Assembly: GCA_031367505.1 (NCBI GenBank)
Contig: JANLPY010000138.1
Coordinates: 1 to 13,480 of the forward strand
DNA length: 13,480 bases
From: JAKFWF01 sp031367505
Lineage (GTDB): Bacteria; Pseudomonadota; Alphaproteobacteria; Rhizobiales; Hyphomicrobiaceae
Direction of reading: 5' to 3'
The notes beneath the pieces are model-generated. The model was given only the letters and a program-made list of their open reading frames with translations, made no database searches and had not been told where the DNA came from. Of this stretch, positions 1 through 6,944 are shown piece by piece; positions within the stretch are counted from its first letter, which is position 1; every line of letters starts with the position of its first letter. The position numbers were made by a program, and so were the translations under genes.

Positions 1-1
1 T

Positions 2-5
2 ATAC
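2..5. repeat. Target-site duplication, left copy (ATAC)
   Basis: ATAC directly precedes the left inverted repeat and is repeated directly after the right one (1680-1683). A 4-bp match occurs by chance about once in 256 trials, so it is supportive rather than conclusive alone. Together with the inverted repeats it fixes the element boundaries. Confidence 0.7.
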
Positions 6-27
6 GAGACTGTGCGAAAACGGCGTC
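6..27 (+). repeat. Left terminal inverted repeat of the IS
   Basis: The outer end begins GAGACTGTGCGAAAAC. It matches the reverse complement of 1658-1679 (GAGATTGTGTGAAAAC and onward) at 18 of 22 positions, and all four differences are transitions. It is the transposase-distal end, 24 bp past the transposase stop codon. Confidence 0.85.
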
Positions 28-51
28 GAAAATCTCAACCAAAAACTCCGC

Positions 52-1599
52 TTACGTCACAACTGCAACCATCCGCCAATCTGCCCCGTTTCGCGCCTCA
101 AACGCACCCAATGGCCTCCTGGAAGCCGTCCTAAGGCCCACAAACAATAATAAAAAGGCCACGATGGCCTTCAGCAGGTCCTTCACACCGACGATCGAGA
201 GCACGCGTTTGATGTTGTAGGCGAGCACATGCAACGCCATCTCGGTCGCGACGTGCTTCAGCGTTTTCATCTTGAAGTGTGTGGCGCCCATCCAGGCCTT
301 CAGTGTGCCGAAGGGGTGCTCCACGGTCTCGCGCCGCACCTGCATCTGACCGGGCTTTTCGTCGAGCCGTGCTTGCATGCGGTCAAGAACGTCTTCGCGT
401 TCCCACCGCTTGATGCGACGCTCCTTGCCGGTCGTGCAATCGCGCTTCAACGGACACGTCGCGCAGACGTTGGTCCAGTAGCTCCGCATTTGCTGACCTT
501 TCTCTTCGGTCGTCATGCGGTACGTCAGATGTTTGCCGGCTGGGCAAACGTAGTGATCCTTAGCCGGATCATAGGTGAAGTCGCGCTTGTCGAAGCGGCC
601 TTCTGCTTTCGCGTTAGATGTCGCCACCTTCGGCACATTGGCCGTAATGCCGACGTCCTCGCACGCTGCAATTTCCAGATTGTTGAAGTAGCCTTTGTCG
701 GCGATGACCTCGACGGTCTTGGCGCCGAATGCGTCCCTCGCATCCTTCGCCATGGACGACAGCTGACCTCTGTCGATGCCGACATTCGTCACCTTGTGCG
801 TGACGATCAAATGGTTCTTCGTGTCGACCGCACTCTGCACGTTATAGCCGACGGTGTAAGCGCTATGGCTCTGCGATGTCATCGCGCGTGCGTCGGGATC
901 TGTCAGTGAAATCTGGTTCTCGCCCGATGCTTCCAGCTTCGCCTCCAACGCGGCCAACGTTTGGAGCTTCTCCTTGTAACTTTCGATGCGATCCTTGATC
1001 GCTGTAATCTTCTTTTCAGGCACGGGCACGCCGCCAGCCTCCACCTGCCGATCTGCACGATCGAGTTCGGCCAGATAACGATCGACGGCTTCTTTGATCG
1101 ATTGCATGCGTTTCTTCAAACGCTCAGTGGTGAAGTTCTTCTCGCGATTGTTCACCGCCTTGAACTTGCTGCCGTCGATCGCGACTGTTGTGTTATCGAG
1201 CAGATGCATGTTGCGGCAGAGCGCGACGAAGCGGCGGCATACATCACGGATGGCAGGGCCGTTGTCTTTGCGAAAGTCAGCGATGGTTTTGAAGTCCGGC
1301 GCGAGTTGCCCCGTGAGCCACATTAGCTCAACATTTCGCCCGCACTCGCGTTCAAGGCGGCGCGACGACTGGATCTGGTTGAGATAGCCGTAGAGATAGA
1401 TCTTGAGCATCGTCGAGGGATGGTAACCCGGACGCCCCGTCGCCTCGGACTCGACGTTGAAGCCGAGCGTTTTGAGTTCCAGAGCATCGATGAACGCGTC
1501 GACGACGCGCACCGGGTGATCTTCGCTGAGTGCCTCCTCGAGGCGCGGTGGAAAGAGCGTTGCCTGATCGCGATTGCGCCCCTCGATGAAGCCCGCCAT
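52..1599 (-). CDS. IS1182-family DDE transposase
   Basis: This 515-residue transposase catalyses movement of the surrounding IS. An N-terminal DUF772-type domain (about residues 15-115, with RPGYHPSTMLKIYLYGY) precedes the DDE catalytic core. The likely acidic triad is D142 (in VAIDGSK), D301 (in IADKGY) and E427 (in VEHPFGTLKAWMG). A charged, coiled-coil-like insert lies at about 155-225, and a Cys-rich stretch (CPAGKH, then CATCPLKRDC) at about 350-390 is typical of the DDE_Tnp_1_6 domain. The ATG at 1599 was chosen over one at 1617 because GGAGG lies six bases upstream and the family commonly begins near MAGFIEG. No frameshift or internal stop is seen, so the enzyme is probably functional. 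The last 45 or so residues past the conserved VLAYNIKRV are less typical. Confidence 0.92.
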   Translation of the reverse strand: MAGFIEGRNRDQATLFPPRLEEALSEDHPVRVVDAFIDALELKTLGFNVESEATGRPGYHPSTMLKIYLYGYLNQIQSSRRLERECGRNVELMWLTGQLAPDFKTIADFRKDNGPAIRDVCRRFVALCRNMHLLDNTTVAIDGSKFKAVNNREKNFTTERLKKRMQSIKEAVDRYLAELDRADRQVEAGGVPVPEKKITAIKDRIESYKEKLQTLAALEAKLEASGENQISLTDPDARAMTSQSHSAYTVGYNVQSAVDTKNHLIVTHKVTNVGIDRGQLSSMAKDARDAFGAKTVEVIADKGYFNNLEIAACEDVGITANVPKVATSNAKAEGRFDKRDFTYDPAKDHYVCPAGKHLTYRMTTEEKGQQMRSYWTNVCATCPLKRDCTTGKERRIKRWEREDVLDRMQARLDEKPGQMQVRRETVEHPFGTLKAWMGATHFKMKTLKHVATEMALHVLAYNIKRVLSIVGVKDLLKAIVAFLLLFVGLRTASRRPLGAFEARNGADWRMVAVVT

Positions 1600-1605
1600 G
1601 CTGCT

Positions 1606-1610
1606 CCTCC
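1606..1610 (-). promoter_or_regulatory. Ribosome binding site of the transposase
   Basis: GGAGG on the minus strand sits six bases before the ATG at 1599. It selects that start over the upstream in-frame ATG at 1617. Confidence 0.7.
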
Positions 1611-1657
1611 GCTGCATGATCGAACTCTAAACTGCTTCGCCCCGCCAGCAAAACGAG

Positions 1658-1679
1658 GATGCTGTTTTCACACAATCTC
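1658..1679 (-). repeat. Right terminal inverted repeat of the IS
   Basis: Read on the minus strand it starts GAGATTGTGTGAAAAC and mirrors 6-27. It lies upstream of the transposase start. On the plus strand it contains the ATG at 1659 that opens the frame of the adjacent histidine kinase, so the element end doubles as coding sequence. Confidence 0.85.
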
Positions 1680-3059
1680 ATACATACACTCGCCGGTTTC
1701 AATCAGGCTGACCAATTGGGGGGAGCATCATACGATTTACTTGATGCCGTATTCGACGCGTCGCCGGTCGGCATTTATGTTGTCGACACCGAGTTTCGCA
1801 TCCGGCTGGTCAATCGGGTCGCTCGTCCGGTCTTTGGCAATATCGGCGAACTGATCGGCAGGGATTTTGCCGAGGTCATACATATTTTGTGGCCTGAAGA
1901 GTACGCGGCCGAAATCGCCCGGCGATTCCGCCACACACTCGAAACCGGCGAACCGTATGTGACACCCAGACGTGCCGAGTGGCGTCGTGACAGTGGGATG
2001 CTTGAGTACTACGAATGGTCGATCCATCGCATCGTTGTGCTCGACGGGCAAAATTCCGTGGTCTGCTATTTCATAGACATTGGAGAGCGCGTTCGAGCTG
2101 AAGCGAGTTTGGCGCACCTCGCGGCGATCGTCACATCGTCCGACGACGCCATCATTAGCAAGGATCTGCAGGGTATTCTCCAAACCTGGAACGCTGGAGC
2201 GCAGCGCATCTTCGGTTACACGGCGGACGAATCCATCGGCAAGCCGGCGACGCTGCTGATGCCTCCCGACCGCGTCAATGAGGAGCCGGAGATACTGGAG
2301 CGGATCAGGCGCGGCGAGGTCATCGACCATTACGACACGGTGCGCCAGCGCAAGGACGGCAGCCTCGTCGACATCTCGTTGACCGTTTCGCCGTTGCGCG
2401 ACGGGACCGGGCGCATCATCGGCGCGACCAAGATCGCACGTGACATCTCTGAGCGAAAACAAGCAGAACGGGATAAGGCATTGCTCTCGCGCGAGTTGCA
2501 ACACCGCACACGAAATATGCTCGGCATCATTCAATCGATCGCTCGACGAACTTTGACCTCGGGCACATCAGTTGAGCAGGCGAAAAACGTTTTTCTCGCC
2601 AGGCTGACCGCATTGGGACATGCGAACGAGTTGTTGGCGCATGGCGATTGGCATGGCGCAGCGCTGAAGGATGTGGTCGAGCGCGCATTGGAACCGTTCG
2701 CAATGCGCTTCTCGGCGGAGGGCCGTCGCATCCTGTTGAACTCGAAAGCGACGCAGGGGTTCACTCTCGTGATCCACGAGCTTTCGACCAATGCCCACAA
2801 GCACGGTGCCTTTTCCGTTCCGTCCGGCACGGTCGCCATTCGTTGGACCCTGGACGACACCAGCAAACCAGCGCGTCTCATGTTCCGCTGGGAAGAGGCG
2901 GGCGGCCCACAGGTCGTGCCGCCGAAGCAAACCAACTTCGGAACACAGCTGCTCAAGGCCGCGATCGGTGGCGCCGAAGTACACTTCGATTTTGCCGCCC
3001 AAGGGCTGATCTACACGCTCGCCGTTCCGATCTCTACCGTTGTTGACGAGGTCGCTTGA
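1659..3059 (+). CDS. PAS-PAS HWE-family sensor histidine kinase, 5' end altered by IS
   Basis: This 466-residue sensor kinase has no visible membrane segment and is probably cytoplasmic. Two PAS domains lie at about residues 25-145 and 150-268, the second ending in a PAC-like stretch (TKIARDISERKQAE). The HWE kinase core follows: phosphoacceptor H282 in LQHRTRN, N-box HELSTNAHKHG with N378, and the family-defining WEEAGGP at 411-417 with NFG at 426-428. HWE kinases pass phosphate from His to a partner regulator; none is encoded here, so it is an orphan. The PAS domains lack the GxNCRFLQ flavin motif of LOV sensors. The first seven codons lie in the IS inverted repeat, and no well-spaced ribosome site precedes the ATG (AGG abuts it directly). 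The native start was probably upstream and displaced; TTG at 1716 is an alternative. The region from about residue 23 onward is confidently coding. Confidence 0.85.
   Translation: MLFSHNLIHTLAGFNQADQLGGASYDLLDAVFDASPVGIYVVDTEFRIRLVNRVARPVFGNIGELIGRDFAEVIHILWPEEYAAEIARRFRHTLETGEPYVTPRRAEWRRDSGMLEYYEWSIHRIVVLDGQNSVVCYFIDIGERVRAEASLAHLAAIVTSSDDAIISKDLQGILQTWNAGAQRIFGYTADESIGKPATLLMPPDRVNEEPEILERIRRGEVIDHYDTVRQRKDGSLVDISLTVSPLRDGTGRIIGATKIARDISERKQAERDKALLSRELQHRTRNMLGIIQSIARRTLTSGTSVEQAKNVFLARLTALGHANELLAHGDWHGAALKDVVERALEPFAMRFSAEGRRILLNSKATQGFTLVIHELSTNAHKHGAFSVPSGTVAIRWTLDDTSKPARLMFRWEEAGGPQVVPPKQTNFGTQLLKAAIGGAEVHFDFAAQGLIYTLAVPISTVVDEVA
1680..1683. repeat. Target-site duplication, right copy (ATAC)
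   Basis: This is the second copy of ATAC, immediately outside the right inverted repeat. The bases that follow are the first host sequence of the histidine kinase reading frame. Confidence 0.7.
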
Positions 3060-3126
3060 CGACGAACTTTGGTGGTTGGGTCACTGTCGCTAGCCATTGC
3101 AAAATTGCACAATGCTGTCTGACCAT

Positions 3127-3147
3127 TAACCGGTCAAAGTCCGGTTA
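3127..3147. repeat. Small perfect inverted repeat in convergent spacer
   Basis: TAACCGG (3127-3133) and CCGGTTA (3141-3147) form a 7-bp perfect stem around a 7-base loop. The spacer 3060-3291 separates the convergent kinase and solute-binding genes, so this may help end transcription. There is no T run on either strand, so it is not a classic intrinsic terminator. An AT-rich dyad, TGCAA-aa-TTGCA, lies just before it at 3098-3109. I see no gene in the rest of this spacer. Confidence 0.4.
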
Positions 3148-3291
3148 TGCCCCCCAAACTGACCTAATCCAATATTCTCCCTTTCCCGTCGCAATCGAAC
3201 GCCGAGCCGGCATTGAAACGGTTCCGTGCGTGGTGCTGCCCCTCATCCGGCCCCGGTCATGAGCTGCACCGGCTTACCCCCACCTCACCCG

Positions 3292-4893
3292 CTACCTCTT
3301 CACCTTCACGAACTTGAGCTTTGGCGCGTTCGATAGGTCGACGGGGATGTCGAGATCGGACTTCATGGCGTAGGCCAGCGTCTGAATGTGCAGGGGCACG
3401 TAAATTACTTCGTCGGACACCACCTTCCAGATCTGGGCGATGGCTTGATTGCGCTTGGTGAATTCGGTCTCCTGGCTCAAGCCGTCGATCTGCTTGTCGA
3501 TCTCTGGATTGGAATATCCCGTTGCATTCCAACCGCCCTCCTTTTGATCGCGCGTGTGATACAGGCTCGAAAAAATATACTGGCTATCGAGCGTCGGCAC
3601 GCCCCAGCCGAGCAGGTAGAAATCGGTTTCGGGAGGTGTCTTCTGCAGCAATGGGAAATGAACCGTTTTCGACTGGACGGAGAGCTTCACCCGAACGCCT
3701 AACGGCACCAATTGCTGTGCGATCGCCTGGCAGATGGCCTCGTCGTTGATGTAGCGGTCATTAGGGCAGTTGAGCGTTACCGAAAAACCATCTGGATAAC
3801 CGGCCTCCGCCATCAGCACTTTCGCTTTTACCGGATCCGGCGGCGGGATCACGTCGAGCGCCTTCGAGTATCCGTTGACGCCCGGCGGGACGATCGTGCC
3901 GGTCGGCAACGATTGCCCGCGCATCGTCGTCTTCTGGATTACCGAACGATTGACCGTCATATTGATCGCGATACGCACGCGCTTGTCGGCGAACGGATTG
4001 CGCCCCTTCACGTCCGACGACTTGAGTTCGGGATCGCCGACGTTGAGGCCGAGAAAGATCGAACGATTTTCTGGACCGACGTTGACCGAAATATCTGGCG
4101 TGCTGCTCAATTTCTCGATGTCTTGGACGGGTACGTCCTGGACGAAATCGACGTCACCCGACAGTAGCGCTGCAACGCGGGCGGCATCGGTCTTGATTGG
4201 CAGAAAGGTGATTTCGGTGATCTCGAGTGGTACTAGGCCGATACCCCAATATTTGTCGTTGCGCTTCAACACCGTCATCACATCAGGCGTGCGGCTAATT
4301 AGGATAAAGGGGCCTGTCCCGTTGGCGTTCCTCGACGCGAAATTTTCTTCCTTCGTCTTGAAATCCTGCACCCGGCCGGCGTTGTTCTTCTCGGTCCACG
4401 CCCGGCTCATGATGAACAGGTTGTTGAGGTTCGATGGGAAAGTCGGGTTCGGCCCGCGAGTCTTGATGCGCAGAGTGTGATCGTCGATCCGGGTCATCGT
4501 ATCGATCGACGTCAGCAGTGCCTTCATGTCGGACGTCGGCTGGCGCGCGCGATCGAACGAGTAGATCACATCGTCGACGGTGAAGGGTGTGCCATCGTGA
4601 AATGTTACACCCTTGCGAAGTTTGAATTCCCATACCAGCGGATCGGCGGTGATGGCCCACGTTTCGGCAAGAGCCGGCACTTGCTTGCCCTGGAAGTCAC
4701 GCAGGATTAGCGGCTCATAAATTTGATGCCCGAGAACATGGGTTGGGCCTTCATTCTGCGCATGCGGGTCAAGGGTGAGTGCGTCACCGGCGCGCGCCCA
4801 TTTGATCGGCCGAGCTTCGACACCAGCCAATGCCAGGCACGATAACCAGACCGCCACGCTTGCGACCGTTGCCCGTCGCCAACCCAACCCCAT
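3292..4893 (-). CDS. Exported ABC transporter solute-binding protein, peptide/nickel family (SBP_bac_5)
   Basis: This 533-residue periplasmic binding protein belongs to the family of DppA, OppA and NikA, which captures short peptides, nickel chelates or related ligands for ABC import. A Sec signal peptide spans about residues 1-27 (MGLGWRRATVASVAVWLSCL, cut near GVEA). The mature protein shows family landmarks: an early YEPL stretch, WEFKLRKGVTFHDGTPFTVDDV, KRNDKYWG, FADKRVRIAINMTVNR and the late LLGWGVPTLDSQYIFSSLYH. Length is normal. The ATG at 4893 was chosen because GGAGGT lies seven bases upstream and the signal peptide starts there; the in-frame ATG at 4977 would bury the signal. No permease or ATPase gene adjoins it, so it is an orphan that must borrow a transporter encoded elsewhere or act in sensing. 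The ligand cannot be told from sequence. Confidence 0.88.
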   Translation of the reverse strand: MGLGWRRATVASVAVWLSCLALAGVEARPIKWARAGDALTLDPHAQNEGPTHVLGHQIYEPLILRDFQGKQVPALAETWAITADPLVWEFKLRKGVTFHDGTPFTVDDVIYSFDRARQPTSDMKALLTSIDTMTRIDDHTLRIKTRGPNPTFPSNLNNLFIMSRAWTEKNNAGRVQDFKTKEENFASRNANGTGPFILISRTPDVMTVLKRNDKYWGIGLVPLEITEITFLPIKTDAARVAALLSGDVDFVQDVPVQDIEKLSSTPDISVNVGPENRSIFLGLNVGDPELKSSDVKGRNPFADKRVRIAINMTVNRSVIQKTTMRGQSLPTGTIVPPGVNGYSKALDVIPPPDPVKAKVLMAEAGYPDGFSVTLNCPNDRYINDEAICQAIAQQLVPLGVRVKLSVQSKTVHFPLLQKTPPETDFYLLGWGVPTLDSQYIFSSLYHTRDQKEGGWNATGYSNPEIDKQIDGLSQETEFTKRNQAIAQIWKVVSDEVIYVPLHIQTLAYAMKSDLDIPVDLSNAPKLKFVKVKR

Positions 4894-4900
4894 CCCGCTC

Positions 4901-4906
4901 ACCTCC
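4901..4906 (-). promoter_or_regulatory. Ribosome binding site of the solute-binding protein
   Basis: GGAGGT on the minus strand, seven bases before the ATG at 4893, is the strongest Shine-Dalgarno in the area. It rules against the longer 561-residue reading. Confidence 0.75.
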
Positions 4907-5033
4907 GCCCGCGATCCGCTCCCGGTGCAATCAACCCCGAATGCGGCGATGTTAGCCAGCCCGCAGCACGATGTCACGGATCGAAGTTAGGACGCAGCGA
5001 TGCGTCACAAGGGAAGCTGCAATTGAACCGCTA

Positions 5034-5696
5034 TCAGACGATGTAGGGGTTAGACTGGCGTTCCTCGCCAATAGTGCTCGACGGGCCGTGGCCGCAAATA
5101 AACGTCACGTCATCGCCGAGCGGCAACAGCTTCGTCTTGATCGAGCTGATCAGCAATTCGGCACTACCGCCGGGCAAATCGGTGCGACCGACCGAGCCCT
5201 GGAACAACACATCGCCAACGAGGGCGAACCGCTGCGCTCGATTGAACAGCACGACAGAGCCGGGCGAATGTCCTGGGCAATGGAAAATTTCGAACGTCTG
5301 GCCGGCGATCGTCACCGTATCACCCTCGACCAGCCAACGATCGGAGGTCGCGTTTTTCATGGTGCCACCGACGCCGTAGGTTGCCGCCTGCTTTTCCACG
5401 TTCAGCATCAGCGCCTCATCGGCCTTGTGCGGACCTTCGATAGGCACATTACCGAGCGCGGCCTTGAGTTCGGCCGCGCCACCCACGTGATCCAGATGAC
5501 CGTGCGTGAGAATGATTTTCTCGACCGTCATGCCGACTTGCTTGATCGCCGCAAGGATGTCCGCCACATCGCCGCCCGGATCGACGACGGCGCCGATCTT
5601 GGTCGCCTCGTCCCAGATCAGCGTGCAGTTTTGCTGGAACGGCGTCACGGGTACGATGGCAGCGTTCAGGCGGGAGGGTGTCGTTGCGGAGGTCAT
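5034..5696 (-). CDS. MBL-fold metallo-hydrolase, glyoxalase II-like (YcbL type)
   Basis: This 220-residue cytoplasmic metallo-beta-lactamase-fold hydrolase resembles the short YcbL/glyoxalase II group, which hydrolyses thioesters such as S-lactoylglutathione. Metal ligands are visible in order: THGHLDH (H65, H67, D69, H70), H143 in CPGHSPGS, D162 in VGDVLFQGSVGRTD and H203 in CGHGP. The N-terminus PVTPFQQNCTLIWDE matches the usual family start, which favours the ATG at 5696 over an in-frame ATG at 5777; neither has a good Shine-Dalgarno. It lacks the long C-terminal substrate domain of classical glyoxalase II. It is divergent from the DUF815 ATPase gene and lies 140 bp upstream of the solute-binding gene on the same strand, probably without functional linkage. 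Confidence 0.88.
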   Translation of the reverse strand: MTSATTPSRLNAAIVPVTPFQQNCTLIWDEATKIGAVVDPGGDVADILAAIKQVGMTVEKIILTHGHLDHVGGAAELKAALGNVPIEGPHKADEALMLNVEKQAATYGVGGTMKNATSDRWLVEGDTVTIAGQTFEIFHCPGHSPGSVVLFNRAQRFALVGDVLFQGSVGRTDLPGGSAELLISSIKTKLLPLGDDVTFICGHGPSSTIGEERQSNPYIV

Positions 5697-5913
5697 GTGC
5701 GGCTCGGGTTGAGGTGTGGGAGGCCGTCTTACCCGATGTTCGCGGCAAGGGCTACTTGCGACAACACGACCGGCCATTAATCATGTTGCAGTAGCGAGCT
5801 GCCCTGCTACCGGTGAACACCCAGCCGCCATCTGGAGCTGACGCGGACGATTGGCTGCGCTATAGCAGCCGCCGATCATCCCTCACGACGCGCCAGACGG
5901 ACACCCAATCTCC

Positions 5914-6792
5914 ATGACCAAGGCCACTGACCACGAACTGCTCGTTCGGATCGCCGCCGCCCTCGAACGGCTTACCCTGCCTGTCGCAACCGCACCCAAC
6001 TTCGACGCGGCCGAAGCGTTCGTCTGGCAGACCTCGCCCGAAAGCTTTCTCCCCGTCGCGCACATCAACCGCATACCGCTGGCATTGCTGAAGGGGGTCG
6101 ATCGTGCGGCCGAGCAATTGCTCGACAATACGCGCCGGTTTGCGGAAGGGCTGCCGGCCAATAACGCGCTGCTCTGGGGCGCGCGCGGCATGGGTAAATC
6201 CTCGCTCGTCAAGGCGGCGCACGCCGATGTCGGCCGGGCACTCGCCAAGAAGAAGGCAGTACACGGCTTGAAACTGGTCGAGATCCATCGTGAGGATATC
6301 GACAGCTTGCCGCATTGCCTCGGCCACATCCGCAACAGCCATCACCGCTTCATCGTGTTCTGCGATGACCTCTCGTTCGACCACGATGACACCAGCTACA
6401 AATCGCTGAAAGCCGTACTCGAAGGCGGCATCGAGGGGCGTCCTGAGAACGTCATCTTCTACGCCACCTCGAACCGCCGCCACTTAATGCCGCGCGATAT
6501 GCTCGACAACGAGCGCTCGACCGCGATCAACCCGTCGGAAGCCATTGAAGAGAAGGTCTCACTGTCGGATCGCTTCGGCTTGTGGCTCGGCTTCCACAAT
6601 GGCACCCAGGACGACTACCTCGACATGGTGCGCGGATACGCGGCCCACCATAAACTCAAACTCGCCGACGACCTGTTGATCCGTGAAGCGCTCGAGTGGA
6701 GCATGACGCGGGGCGGGCGCTCGGGCCGCGTCGCCTGGCAGTACATCCACGATCTAGCTGGCCGTCTCGGGCAAAAACTGAAGGTGGATTGA
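5914..6792 (+). CDS. DUF815 AAA-type ATPase
   Basis: This 292-residue protein is a single P-loop ATPase of the DUF815 family, whose cellular role is not established. The Walker A loop is GARGMGKSS (89-97), Walker B is FIVFCDDLSF (146-155) and a sensor-1-like ATSNRRHLMP lies at 184-193. A conserved block follows (EEKVSLSDRFGLWLGF, about 212-227). A C-terminal arginine in GGRSGRVAWQ may serve as sensor 2. No signal peptide or membrane segment is seen. As I recall, alphaproteobacterial homologues often lie beside yajC and secDF; those genes are not in this window. The start is the first ATG before a continuous domain, but its Shine-Dalgarno is weak. Family assignment is confident; function is unknown. 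Confidence 0.88.
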   Translation: MTKATDHELLVRIAAALERLTLPVATAPNFDAAEAFVWQTSPESFLPVAHINRIPLALLKGVDRAAEQLLDNTRRFAEGLPANNALLWGARGMGKSSLVKAAHADVGRALAKKKAVHGLKLVEIHREDIDSLPHCLGHIRNSHHRFIVFCDDLSFDHDDTSYKSLKAVLEGGIEGRPENVIFYATSNRRHLMPRDMLDNERSTAINPSEAIEEKVSLSDRFGLWLGFHNGTQDDYLDMVRGYAAHHKLKLADDLLIREALEWSMTRGGRSGRVAWQYIHDLAGRLGQKLKVD

Positions 6793-6944
6793 CGCTGGCC
6801 TGACATCGCTGCGGTTACTGAACTTCAGGACCAATGCTGCGGTAACAATCTCGTGAGAACCAAGCGCGCGCCAAGATCGTATCTTCAATCGGAGTTATCG
6901 TTCGGCGTGGCAGCGGCGGGCCCACACAACTCAGGGAGGCGCGA

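Larger units (their letters stand above)
6..1679 (-). mobile_element. Complete IS1182-family insertion sequence
   Basis: This 1674-bp element carries one transposase gene on the minus strand. It is bounded by imperfect inverted repeats (6-27 and 1658-1679, 18 of 22 positions matching) and flanked on both sides by the tetranucleotide ATAC (2-5 and 1680-1683), which reads as a target-site duplication. The length suits the IS1182 family. Intact ends, an open transposase frame and matching flanks suggest a recent, possibly still mobile copy. The family assignment comes from the transposase domain layout; I cannot name a specific IS. The right end sits against the 5' end of the histidine kinase gene and supplies its first possible ATG. 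Confidence 0.85.

Noticed and set aside
229..909. 226-codon plus-strand open frame inside the IS
   Set aside because: It is antisense to the transposase core and has no domain or ribosome site.
1659..3059. Reading the kinase as a pseudogene
   Set aside because: All domains and catalytic motifs from residue 23 onward are intact with no internal stop; only the extreme 5' end is affected, so it is kept as a CDS with a caveat.
3056..3262. 68-codon plus-strand open frame after the kinase
   Set aside because: It overlaps the kinase stop by four bases, which can mimic coupling, but there is no ribosome site, no recognisable domain, and it spans the hairpin and dyad in the spacer.
4971..5780. 269-codon plus-strand open frame
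   Set aside because: It is antisense to the whole glyoxalase II-like gene, whose metal-binding motifs show the minus strand is coding. High GC content leaves antisense frames open by chance.
5860..6483. 207-codon minus-strand open frame
   Set aside because: It is antisense to the DUF815 ATPase across its Walker motifs, with no independent coding evidence.
5914..6792. DUF815 ATPase as an IstB-like helper of the nearby IS
   Set aside because: The IS is a single-gene IS1182-type element more than 4 kb away with its own ends, and the ATPase motifs fit DUF815.
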